Shown in pieces: positions 18,496 to 25,832 of a DNA stretch of 64,000 nucleotides (the first letter of the stretch is position 1; each line of letters opens with the position of its first letter). The notes below the pieces were generated by a model. It saw only the letters and a program-made list of their open reading frames with translations, was not told the DNA's origin and made no database searches. Source of the stretch: Hyphomonadaceae bacterium UBA5336 (GTDB lineage Bacteria > Pseudomonadota > Alphaproteobacteria > Caulobacterales > Hyphomonadaceae); the NCBI GenBank assembly GCA_002408125.1, contig DHQO01000041.1, positions 62,001-126,000 on the forward strand, in the 5' to 3' direction. The translations under genes were made by a program, and so were the position numbers.

Positions 18496-19134
18496 ATGAG
18501 ATGGGGTCTATACCTGCTTGCGCTTGTTCTTCCGGCCTGTGCGAGGACACCCGTTGTGGGCATCACGCGCGTGGAACTCTGGGACAGGAATGAATTTGCT
18601 GTTCCCCAACCTGCCCCCAACACGCTGCAGACATATCGTGATCCTGACATACGCTATGTCGAAATCATCGTGCATCTGGAGGATGCATCAATGTTCGGTG
18701 AAAGTTGGTACGTCAATTCCTGGACCGAAGGCTATCTGTGCTCGGGTGCCCCTGAGCAGAGGGTTCTTATGACCCAGCCATCCTTCGGATCCGAGCATGG
18801 CCGGATCTGCACACAGCCAAACTGCTCCGAAACTCGGACCGACATGTCCACAATCCATTCGATTGCCGTCACCGACGACAGCGAAACCGTGTCGGTATTC
18901 CTGCCTGTGTGGGGCGAGGACCTGCGCTTGTCGAGGGAGGTCGCTCTTCCCGGCGGCGGTCTCACCTGGGACGTGTCGGACCATGATCTCCTGGCCGCGC
19001 CGGCCGATATCTGTTTCTCGATGGTGGTCGCTCGCGGAGTCTATCCACTTGTCTGGGGACAGATGCGAACGCCTCAGCTTGTCGTGGACGGACAGCGGAT
19101 GGCCGAACTCCTGTCCTCTCGCAGAGAGCCCTGA
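18496..19134 (+). CDS. Hypothetical lipoprotein
   Basis: 212 residues. Begins with a short signal peptide ending in a lipobox (LVLPAC, lipidated Cys15), so it is probably anchored in the inner or outer membrane on the periplasmic side. The mature part is strand-rich with five further cysteines, three of them in the segment CSGAPEQ...RICTQPNC. I recognise no family. It begins 4 bases after the glycosylase stop and is probably translated from the same message; a direct functional link with DNA repair would be surprising for a lipoprotein. Confidence 0.7.
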   Translation: MRWGLYLLALVLPACARTPVVGITRVELWDRNEFAVPQPAPNTLQTYRDPDIRYVEIIVHLEDASMFGESWYVNSWTEGYLCSGAPEQRVLMTQPSFGSEHGRICTQPNCSETRTDMSTIHSIAVTDDSETVSVFLPVWGEDLRLSREVALPGGGLTWDVSDHDLLAAPADICFSMVVARGVYPLVWGQMRTPQLVVDGQRMAELLSSRREP

Positions 19135-19155
19135 TCCGGAGATTGCGCGCAGGTC

Positions 19156-20814
19156 CTAGCCGACCGCCGGCCGTGCCCGCTCGATGATCGCGTCCTGGTC
19201 GACGCTGCCCGGGACTTCGCCATAGACGAAGCCTGGGCGGGCGGGATCGAGGCGCGTTTCGCAATAGCCATTGAACACGAAATCGGGCGCGGAGCGGGCC
19301 AGCGCTGCGGCCTGCAGCCCGCGGGCCATGGCCCCGGCAAAGGCGCGGGCAGTGCCCTCATGCAGGGCGCCAGGCTGCAGGAAGCCGTACAGGCGTTCGA
19401 CATGGGTGTCATAGAGCCCGTTCCTGCCGCGCGGGAATTCCAGCTCGACCTTTACGGCTTCCAGGCTGTCGGGCTCGCGCGACATGGCGCGCAAGATGTC
19501 GAGCGCGATGACATTGCCCGAACCCTCCCAGATCGCGTTGAGGGGCGACTGGCGGAAGAGTTTCGGCATCGGGCCCTCTTCCACATAGCCCGCTCCGCCA
19601 TGGCATTCGAGCGCTTCATAGACCATGCCCGGCTGGCGCTTGCAGACCCAGTATTTCGCGACGGGGGTGGCAAGGCGCACGAAAGCCGCCTCGACCGCAC
19701 TGGAGCCCGCGCGGTCGAGAGCCTTGCCGATACGCAGGGCGAGCGCGGTGGCCGCCTCGCTCTCCAGCGCGAGATCGGCGAGCACGGCGCGCATGGCCGG
19801 CTGGTCGATGAGGCTTTTCTGGAAGGCGCGCCGCTGGCTGGTGTGCCAGAGCGCATTGGCCAGCGCGGCCCGCATGCCGCCGACTGAGCCGAGAATGCAG
19901 TCATAGCGGGTATGCTGGACCATATCGATGATGGTGCGGATGCCGCGGCCTTCCTCGCCGAGGCGCTGGGCCCAGGCGCCGTGATACTCGATCTCGGAGG
20001 AGGCATTGGATTTGTCGCCCATCTTGTTTTTCAGGCGCATGACATGGATGGCATTGCGCGTGCCGTCCGGCTGCCAGCGCGGCACGAGGAAACAGCTCAT
20101 CCCGCCCTCGGCATAGGCGAGCGTCAGGAAAGCGTCCGACATGGGCGCGGAGCAAAACCATTTGTGCCCGGTGAGGATATAGCCGCCATCGCCGGCCGGT
20201 TCGGCACGGGTGGTGTTGGCGCGCACATCCGAGCCGCCCTGTTTCTCCGTCATCGCCATGCCGATGGTGACGCCGGTCTTTTCGCCCGCGGGGATGAAGC
20301 GCGGGTCATAGGCGCGGGCTTTCACCTTCTCCACCCAGGGCGTGCCGACCTCGGGATTGGCCATCAGCGGCGGGACGCAGGCATAGGTCATGGACATGGG
20401 GCAGGTGACACCCGGATCGGCCTCGTTCATCAGGATCATCATCGCGCCATGCAGCACATGGCCGGCCTCTTCCACCGCCCAGGCGCCGCCGGAAATCCCG
20501 GCATCGAGGCCGAGCGACATGAGATTGTGATAGGCCGGGTGGAATTCCACCTCATCGAGGCGATGGCCGTAGCGGTCAAAGCTTTTCAGGACGGGCGGGT
20601 TTTCATTGGCCTGGCGCGACCAGAGCGCGGTCTCGGCTGAGCCGCAGCGTGCGCCGAAGGCCGAAAGATGGGGGGCATGCACCTCCCCGCCGAATTCGGC
20701 GACGGCATCCTTCAGGGCAGTATCGCTGTCGAAGAGGTTCACATCCTCAAACGGCGTGGCCTGGTTGGTGACCGAATGGGTTTCCAGCTCTGACAGCGGC
20801 GCGCGATAAGTCAT
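19156..20814 (-). CDS. AidB-like acyl-CoA dehydrogenase family protein
   Basis: 552 residues, close to Escherichia coli AidB (541) rather than to the usual 380-residue acyl-CoA dehydrogenases. Agreement runs the whole length: the N-terminal SVTNQATPFEDVNLF/HSVTNQ element, NPPVLKSFDRYGHRLDEVEF, the flavin/substrate motif GMAMTEKQGGSDVRANTTRAE, GHKWFCSAPMSDAFL, and the closing CHGGAGYVEE and SIWEGSGN-like NAIWEGSGN segments. AidB is an FAD protein of the adaptive response to DNA methylation; it binds DNA and may protect it. Convergent with the Tag-like gene and lipoprotein. Whether it is induced by alkylation here is unknown: no ada gene lies in the window. Confidence 0.85.
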   Translation of the reverse strand: MTYRAPLSELETHSVTNQATPFEDVNLFDSDTALKDAVAEFGGEVHAPHLSAFGARCGSAETALWSRQANENPPVLKSFDRYGHRLDEVEFHPAYHNLMSLGLDAGISGGAWAVEEAGHVLHGAMMILMNEADPGVTCPMSMTYACVPPLMANPEVGTPWVEKVKARAYDPRFIPAGEKTGVTIGMAMTEKQGGSDVRANTTRAEPAGDGGYILTGHKWFCSAPMSDAFLTLAYAEGGMSCFLVPRWQPDGTRNAIHVMRLKNKMGDKSNASSEIEYHGAWAQRLGEEGRGIRTIIDMVQHTRYDCILGSVGGMRAALANALWHTSQRRAFQKSLIDQPAMRAVLADLALESEAATALALRIGKALDRAGSSAVEAAFVRLATPVAKYWVCKRQPGMVYEALECHGGAGYVEEGPMPKLFRQSPLNAIWEGSGNVIALDILRAMSREPDSLEAVKVELEFPRGRNGLYDTHVERLYGFLQPGALHEGTARAFAGAMARGLQAAALARSAPDFVFNGYCETRLDPARPGFVYGEVPGSVDQDAIIERARPAVG

Positions 20815-20877
20815 GGGTTCCTCCCGGGAACGGTTTTCCCGGGAGCCTAATCCAGACGGCGCGTGGGGCCAATCGGC

Positions 20878-21822
20878 CTAGACCTGAAACACCCGGCTCG
20901 GTTTGAACTGGCCAGCGCGGATCTCGCCGATGGCGAGGGCGGTGCCGGCATCCATGGCGAGCGCGAGCCGGTCCTCTCGGGAGGAACGGATATCGGCGCG
21001 CCAGGCCTCCATCACATGCGGCATCAGCTTCACCGTGCGGCCCTGGCGGATCAGCTCGCCATCGCCGGCGGCAAGGTCCACAAAGGGCAAATCGTCCAGC
21101 GCGGTTTCAAGCGGCACCAGCGCCGCGATGCGCTCGGCCGGCGTTTCGCCCATGGTTTCCAGTGCATCCGGGGTGATCGCGTCTTCCAGGGTGAAATCGC
21201 CGACCCGGGTCCGGCGCAGCATGGAAATATGGCCCTCGCAGCCGAGATCCACGGCAAGGTCGCGGGCGAGCGCGCGGACATAAAAGCCCTTGCCGGTGAC
21301 CACATGCAGCGTGGTGTGATCGGCGTCCGGCATGTCGGTGACGCGCGCCTCATGGACAAGGACCTTGCGGGCTTCCAGCTCGAAGGTCTCGCCATCACGG
21401 GCGAGATCATAGGCGCGCTCGCCATTGACCTTGATGGCGGAGAATTTCGGTGGGACCTGGTCGATCTCGCCGATGAAGTTCTCCAGCGCGGCTTCCACCG
21501 CTTCGCGGCTCGGGCGGGCATCACTGGTACCGATCACGGCGCCTTCCTTGTCCTGGCTATCGGTGGAGCTGCCCCATTCGATTGTGAAGAGGTATTCCTT
21601 TTCCGAATCCATCGCCCACTGGCTGGTCTTGGTCGCCTCGCCGAGCGCGATCGGCAGGATGCCGGAGGCGAGCGGGTCGAGGGTCCCGCCATGTCCGGCC
21701 TTCTGGGCGTTGAACAGGCGTTTCACGATGCCGACGGCCTGGGTGGAGGTGAGATCGACCGGCTTGTCGAGCACAAGCCAGCCATGGACCGGATCGCCCT
21801 TGCGTTTGCGTTGCCGCGCCAT
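20878..21822 (-). CDS. truB: tRNA pseudouridine(55) synthase
   Basis: 314 residues. Makes pseudouridine at position 55 in the T loop of nearly all tRNAs. The TruB signature GHGGTLDPLASGILPI is present, with catalytic Asp49. KVNGERAYDLARDGE and GKGFYVRALARDLA follow as expected. Start at 21822 is chosen because AGAAAGG lies about 8 bases ahead and the protein then starts MARQRKRKGDPVHGWLVLDKP; the open frame runs to 21921 without similarity. In most proteobacteria truB follows rbfA; here it stands alone, 27 kb from rbfA. Confidence 0.97.
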   Translation of the reverse strand: MARQRKRKGDPVHGWLVLDKPVDLTSTQAVGIVKRLFNAQKAGHGGTLDPLASGILPIALGEATKTSQWAMDSEKEYLFTIEWGSSTDSQDKEGAVIGTSDARPSREAVEAALENFIGEIDQVPPKFSAIKVNGERAYDLARDGETFELEARKVLVHEARVTDMPDADHTTLHVVTGKGFYVRALARDLAVDLGCEGHISMLRRTRVGDFTLEDAITPDALETMGETPAERIAALVPLETALDDLPFVDLAAGDGELIRQGRTVKLMPHVMEAWRADIRSSREDRLALAMDAGTALAIGEIRAGQFKPSRVFQV

Positions 21823-21925
21823 TGGGAATGCCTTTCTGTCTCGCCGGCCCCGCGGATCGAACGCGGGCGCAGCGGTCTTGGGAATGGCGGCGTGATAGGC
21901 CGGCCCGGCCCGCCAGATCAAGAGC

Positions 21926-21962
21926 CAAAAACAAGTCGCCCGGACGCTGGGGCCCGGGCGAC
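21926..21962 (-). terminator. Rho-independent terminator after the DUF2853 gene
   Basis: GTCGCCCGG at 21935-21943 pairs with CCGGGCGAC at 21954-21962, loop of ten. On the minus strand it is followed by TTGTTTTTGG. It separates the DUF2853 gene from truB. Confidence 0.85.
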
Positions 21963-21990
21963 AGTCATTTTCTGCGCTAGGCAGGGCGCC

Positions 21991-22332
21991 TTAAGCGTAG
22001 ACGCTCTTCTTCTTGAAGTGCAGGACGAGCAGATAGTAGATCGCCGCGCGGTACTTGTTGCGGTCGGACTTGCCATACTGTTCGATCACGGCGGTCAGGC
22101 CCTCATCCAGTTTCGGGCCATCCTTGAGGCCGAGCTTCTTGATGAGGAAGTTCTTCTTCACGCGCTCCATCTCCGCCGGATCCTTGACCGAAATCGTGGA
22201 ACTGTCTGCGTTGTAGATGGACGGCCCGCAGCCAATCGTGACCTTCTTCAAAAGGTCCATATCCACAGTGACGCCTGCCTTGTCCTTCAAGGCCTTGGCA
22301 TATTTCTCGATGAGTTCATCGCGTTTTGACAT
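21991..22332 (-). CDS. DUF2853 family protein
   Basis: 113 residues, the standard size. Matches DUF2853 from end to end: MSKRDELIEKYAKALKDK, VTIGCGPSIYNADSSTI, KKNFLIKKLGL and YRAAIYYLLVLHFKKKSVY. The family is small, helical, cytoplasmic and without known function. It lies between the DUF4105 gene and truB and has its own terminator. An SD-like AGGAG lies about 6 bases ahead of the ATG. Confidence 0.9.
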   Translation of the reverse strand: MSKRDELIEKYAKALKDKAGVTVDMDLLKKVTIGCGPSIYNADSSTISVKDPAEMERVKKNFLIKKLGLKDGPKLDEGLTAVIEQYGKSDRNKYRAAIYYLLVLHFKKKSVYA

Positions 22333-22406
22333 GGGTCTTCTCCTGACGGGACTGGTCCCCGATTACCGTCCGGGTCGCGATCATTTGCGAGCCCTAGAAC
22401 AGATCG

Positions 22407-23258
22407 CTACTGCGAATCTGTCGATTTACAAAACGGCATAACTGTAGGGGTCGCAACACGCGCAAGCAGTGAGCAATCAAATACAGTGTGCGGCAGATTG
22501 GCGTTCTCTCGCACCCAGCCGGCCATGTGTGCTGCAGACTGGGCAGATTCGAAGTCGTCCCCGGCGATGATTCCGCGCTTGTGGAGGGCTCTTGCCGCGC
22601 CGCCTGTGAAGATGAAGGCCAGGTCCCAGGAGAGGCCCGCGGCCTTGGCCAGTTCATTTGTGCAGTTGCTGGTCGCGGTGTTGTAGAAGCGCGCCTTCAC
22701 TTCGATCTCGGCGGTGCGTTCCAGCACGGATGTGAGGAAGGCGCGGGCCTGCGCGCGAGTGAGATCCAGCGGGTAAAGTTCCAGCTCATGGCCGAGCATG
22801 ACCGCGCGGCGGGTGAGCAGGTCGCGCGGGGTCGCCCAGACATAAATGAGCTCGAACCGGTTCAACGCCCCGCGCAGGGGGGCGAATTTTTCATGCGATT
22901 CCTTGCGCGCCTCGATGGTGAGCCCAATGAGGTCGCCAGTGTCGAATTCGAACAGAACCAGCGTATGCGCCATGGCGGGGATGCCGGGATGGGGCTCGAG
23001 TACCAGCCAGACCCGTGCCACGCGTTCGGTATCCATGCGTCTGGAAGCGAGCCAGCGGGTCTCGTCCGGACCTTCGGCGGTATAGGTCCAGTCGCGGATG
23101 GGCGAGACCTGCCAGACCGGGCCATCCACATCCACGCCCGGCGTGCGGGCGAGATGGGGCTGCCAGTCGCGATCATGGCGCGCGGTCTTGGTCAGCACGG
23201 CGAGGGCGAAGACACCAAGCCCGGCCAGGAGGGCCAGCAGCAGGGGCTTCACCCACAT
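22407..23258 (-). CDS. DUF4105 domain membrane-anchored protein
   Basis: 283 residues. An N-terminal hydrophobic segment (residues 5-22) acts as signal anchor. The periplasmic part matches the DUF4105 family: RDWTYTAEGPDE, HTLVLFEFDTGD, a long SHEKFAPLRGALNRFELIYVWA-type core and the conserved YNTATSNCTNELAKAAG motif, whose Asn-Cys-Thr resembles a cysteine/histidine catalytic motif; His143 region and this Cys are candidates. Activity is unproved. It begins 13 bases after the argD stop, so the two are probably one transcript, though no pathway link is evident. Confidence 0.8.
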   Translation of the reverse strand: MWVKPLLLALLAGLGVFALAVLTKTARHDRDWQPHLARTPGVDVDGPVWQVSPIRDWTYTAEGPDETRWLASRRMDTERVARVWLVLEPHPGIPAMAHTLVLFEFDTGDLIGLTIEARKESHEKFAPLRGALNRFELIYVWATPRDLLTRRAVMLGHELELYPLDLTRAQARAFLTSVLERTAEIEVKARFYNTATSNCTNELAKAAGLSWDLAFIFTGGAARALHKRGIIAGDDFESAQSAAHMAGWVRENANLPHTVFDCSLLARVATPTVMPFCKSTDSQ

Positions 23259-23271
23259 GGTCGCGCGGCCG

Positions 23272-24459
23272 TCAGGCCGACTTCCAGTCGCCGATCGCCG
23301 CGTCGATGGTCGAGGTCGCCGTGCGCACATCCTCGTCGGTGATGATCAGTGGCGGGGCGAGGCGCAGCACGTTGTTTCCCGCCACACCGACGAGCAGGCC
23401 ACGGTCGCGGCAGTGGCCTTGCAGCGGCTTGGGCGCCTCCTTCATCTTCAGCCCGGTGAGCAGGCCCTTGCCGGTGACCCCCTCGCAGACATCGGGATGG
23501 CTTTCTGCAATACCCGCGAGCGACTGGGCCAGCGTGCCGGAGACCCGGCGCACCTGGGCGAGAAACTCCTCGTCGGAGATGATGTCCCAGACCGCATTGC
23601 CGACCGCCATGGCGAGCGGGTTGCCGCCATAGGTCGAGCCGTGTGAGCCGGGCTGCATGACAACGCCGGTTTCCTCGGTGGTGAGGCACGCGCCGAAGGG
23701 GAAGCCGCTGCCGACGCCCTTGGCGATGCACATGATGTCGGGCTCGGCATTCTCGGCCCATTCATGGGCGAAGAGCTTGCCGGTTCGGCCCATGCCGCAC
23801 TGGACCTCGTCATAGATGAGCAGGGCGCCACGCTCGGTGCACAGCTTGCGCAGGGCGGTGAGGTCTTCCTCGGGCAGGGCGCGCACGCCGCCCTCGCCCT
23901 GGACCGGCTCGATGAAAACCGCGGCGGTCTTGTCGGTGACGGCCTTGTCGAGGGCGTCCTTGTCGCCCCACTCGATCTGGGTGAAGCCGGGCAGAGGCGG
24001 GCCGAAACCTTCCAGGTATTTCGGATTGCCGCCGGCATTGATCGCGCCGAGCGAGCGACCGTGAAAAGCGCCGGTGAAGGTGACGATCTCGTAGCGGTCT
24101 TCCCGGCCATTGGCCCAATGGAACTTGCGCGCAGTCTTGATCGCGCACTCGACGGCCTCGGTGCCGGAATTGGTGAAGAAGACCCGGTCTGCAAATGTCC
24201 GCTCACAAATCTTTCGCGACAGTTCCTCTCCCGCCGGTACACGGAACATGTTGGAGGTGTGCCAGAGTTTTTCGGCCTGGGTTTTCAGCGCCTCGACCAG
24301 GGCCGGATGGGCATGGCCGAGTGCGGTGACGGCGATGCCGGCGATGAAGTCGAGATAGGCCGTGCCGTCCTCGGTGAAGAGGCGCGCGCCCTCGCCTCGC
24401 ACGAAGGTTTCTTCCGGCGGATTGTAGACGGGCATGATGTGCTGGCGCGGATCGCTCAC
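23272..24459 (-). CDS. argD: Acetylornithine aminotransferase
   Basis: 395 residues. PLP-dependent class III transaminase that makes N-acetylornithine in arginine biosynthesis; many members also act as succinyldiaminopimelate aminotransferase. Evidence: FTNSGTEAVECAIKTAR (phosphate-binding), FTGAFHGRSLGA, the PLP Asp217 in LLIYDEVQCGMGRTG and Schiff-base Lys247 in MCIAKGVGSGFP. The GTG at 24459 is chosen over the upstream ATG because AAGGAG lies 8 bases ahead of it and the protein then starts SDPRQHIMPVYN as in relatives. Upstream, on the other strand, lies the promoter of a candidate small RNA. Confidence 0.93.
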   Translation of the reverse strand: MSDPRQHIMPVYNPPEETFVRGEGARLFTEDGTAYLDFIAGIAVTALGHAHPALVEALKTQAEKLWHTSNMFRVPAGEELSRKICERTFADRVFFTNSGTEAVECAIKTARKFHWANGREDRYEIVTFTGAFHGRSLGAINAGGNPKYLEGFGPPLPGFTQIEWGDKDALDKAVTDKTAAVFIEPVQGEGGVRALPEEDLTALRKLCTERGALLIYDEVQCGMGRTGKLFAHEWAENAEPDIMCIAKGVGSGFPFGACLTTEETGVVMQPGSHGSTYGGNPLAMAVGNAVWDIISDEEFLAQVRRVSGTLAQSLAGIAESHPDVCEGVTGKGLLTGLKMKEAPKPLQGHCRDRGLLVGVAGNNVLRLAPPLIITDEDVRTATSTIDAAIGDWKSA

Positions 24460-24588
24460 TTTACGGGCTCCTTCAGGGGTGGAACAGCGCACCGGTGTGC
24501 CAGAGGCAGGGGCGGAGTCAAGCCGTCCCGTTCGGTCGCGAAGATAACAAAGATGACAGGAACTTAATCGAAAAACGATAAGAGGGAC

Positions 24589-24621
24589 TTGACGTTTAGC
24601 GATAAATACATATTGTTTATC
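24589..24621 (+). promoter_or_regulatory. Promoter of the candidate small RNA, with overlapping inverted repeat
   Basis: TTGACG at 24589-24594 and TATTGT at 24611-24616 are separated by 16 bases and match sigma-70 -35 and -10 elements. The surrounding DNA is strikingly AT-rich for this genome. A perfect 6-base inverted repeat, GATAAA at 24601-24606 and TTTATC at 24616-24621, straddles the -10 region and could be an operator. A start of transcription around 24622-24624 is inferred. Confidence 0.6.
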
Positions 24622-24754
24622 AGTAAGTCAGCTGGGTCTGTCGGTGGAACTGCAACGCCCCTACCTCACCCCTGAGCCTCCTTCGGTGGGCCCGGCTGAT
24701 GGACTTCCAAACTGCTAATACCTTGGGCCGCCTTTCGGGGCGGCCTCTTTCTTT
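24622..24754 (+). ncRNA. Candidate trans-acting small RNA, about 130 nt
   Basis: The segment has a promoter directly upstream and a strong terminator at its end, but no convincing open frame. A 9-base stem forms from TCAGCTGGG (24628-24636) with CCCGGCTGA (24691-24699, one G-U pair), enclosing a loop rich in C and U. That region contains CCTACC, CACCCCTGAG and CCTCCTT (24677-24683); the last is complementary to a full Shine-Dalgarno sequence. A single-stranded stretch (24700-24724) precedes the terminator. This architecture is that of a base-pairing small RNA. It lacks the SRP RNA apical motif and I do not recognise it as 6S or tmRNA. It is divergent from argD and convergent with hisG. Confidence 0.55.
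24726..24754 (+). terminator. Rho-independent terminator of the candidate small RNA
   Basis: GGCCGCC at 24726-24732 pairs with GGCGGCC at 24739-24745, loop TTTCGG, followed by TCTTTCTTT. The orientation of the T run shows it serves plus-strand transcription, although no plus-strand protein gene precedes it. Confidence 0.85.
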
Positions 24755-24781
24755 GTAGCATGGCTGCTGTCGATATGTCGG

Positions 24782-24821
24782 CAAAAAAGAAAGGCGCGGG
24801 CAGCCTTGCGGCCTCCGCGCC
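24782..24821 (-). terminator. Rho-independent terminator of the hisS-hisZ-hisG operon
   Basis: GGCGCGG at 24793-24799 pairs with CCGCGCC at 24815-24821; a second inner stem GGCTGC/GCGGCC-like may add to it. On the minus strand it is followed by TTTCTTTTTTGC. It lies about 80 bases after the hisG stop. Confidence 0.85.
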
Positions 24822-24899
24822 TCTCACACTCGCAGCGTTTCCTCCCAGAACCTGCAGCGTCAGAAAAACGTCAAAAACGCGGCATGTCAACGCAGTTTC

Positions 24900-25832
24900 T
24901 TAAATCTTTTTGAGCAGTTGTTGAAGGGCTTCGGTTTCTGCACGGAAGAGAAAGTCGATTTTCTCTATGCTGACGGGGCCAAACCCTTCGGTGCAGAGCC
25001 GTTCCGCGGCATAAGCTGCTGTGTTTTTTGCACAAAACGCAACAGGTCCCCTCACGTCAACAAGTCCGAGATTGATAGCGGTATCATCCGAAATCGCTCC
25101 GTGAGCGGTCAACTTCACCACGGATTCAGCTGCTGCACGAGCTTCCACACTGGCCAGCAAACGGGCCAATGCCGCGCGCGCCGATTCGCTCCAGTCCGCG
25201 CCCAGCGAGGCAGTCAATGCAGCCTGGCTTTTCAGGATCAGCCCATCGGACAGGATCTTCAGCCCGTTGGCCTTCAGGGTCGCCCCGGTGGTGGTGATGT
25301 CAACGATGAGATCGGCGGTGCCGGAGGCGGGCGCGGCCTCTGTCGCGCCGGCGCTTTCTACCAGCCGATACTCCCCGACAGAGCGCGCGGCGAAGAATCT
25401 GCGCGTCGAAGCAAGATATTTCGTCGCCACGCGCAGGCGCCGGCCATGTTTCTGGCGGTAGAGCGCACCGGCCGCGTCGAGATCGGCCATGGTCGAAACG
25501 TCGATCCAGGCGTCCGGGACGGCGACCACCATATTGGCCCCGCCGAAGCCGAGCCGGCGCACGACATGGGCTTCAGCATAGAGATTGCCCGACAGGTCGT
25601 TGAGCAGGTCCTCGCCCGTTACACCCATATGCAACCGTCCACTGAGCAGCCCTTCGGCGATCTCGCGCGCCGAGAGAAGCAGAACGTCCGTATCCGGAAG
25701 ACCTGAGATCTCGGCCTGATAGCCGCGTTCCCCGCCGATCTGGCGGAGCTTGAAGCCGCAATCGGAAAGCCAGGCCTCGGCCTGGTCCTTGAGGCGGCCC
25801 TTGGACGGGATGGCAAGTGTGAGCCGGGTCAT
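24900..25832 (-). CDS. hisG: ATP phosphoribosyltransferase, catalytic subunit
   Basis: 310 residues. Catalyses the first step of histidine synthesis, ATP plus PRPP to phosphoribosyl-ATP. Recognised by LTLAIPSKGRLKDQAEAWL, the central RVATKYLASTRRFF and the PRPP-binding loop ESAGATEAAPASGTADLIVDITTTG. It is longer than typical short HisG (roughly 210-230), yet it is encoded with hisZ, the partner of short forms; the extra approximately 80 C-terminal residues include LASVEARAAAESVVKLTAH and do not look like a standard ACT-type regulatory domain to me. Its start overlaps the hisZ stop by four bases (ATGA). Confidence 0.93.
   Translation of the reverse strand: MTRLTLAIPSKGRLKDQAEAWLSDCGFKLRQIGGERGYQAEISGLPDTDVLLLSAREIAEGLLSGRLHMGVTGEDLLNDLSGNLYAEAHVVRRLGFGGANMVVAVPDAWIDVSTMADLDAAGALYRQKHGRRLRVATKYLASTRRFFAARSVGEYRLVESAGATEAAPASGTADLIVDITTTGATLKANGLKILSDGLILKSQAALTASLGADWSESARAALARLLASVEARAAAESVVKLTAHGAISDDTAINLGLVDVRGPVAFCAKNTAAYAAERLCTEGFGPVSIEKIDFLFRAETEALQQLLKKI

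Noticed and set aside
24622..24754. SRP RNA, 6S RNA or tmRNA at this RNA gene
   Set aside because: The SRP apical motif, the 6S open bubble with its flanking stems, and a tmRNA tRNA-like domain were not found; a covariance-model search would be decisive.
24666..24890. Possible 74-residue protein on the minus strand between argD and hisG
   Set aside because: It runs through the hisG terminator and the small-RNA terminator and has no similarity or ribosome site.
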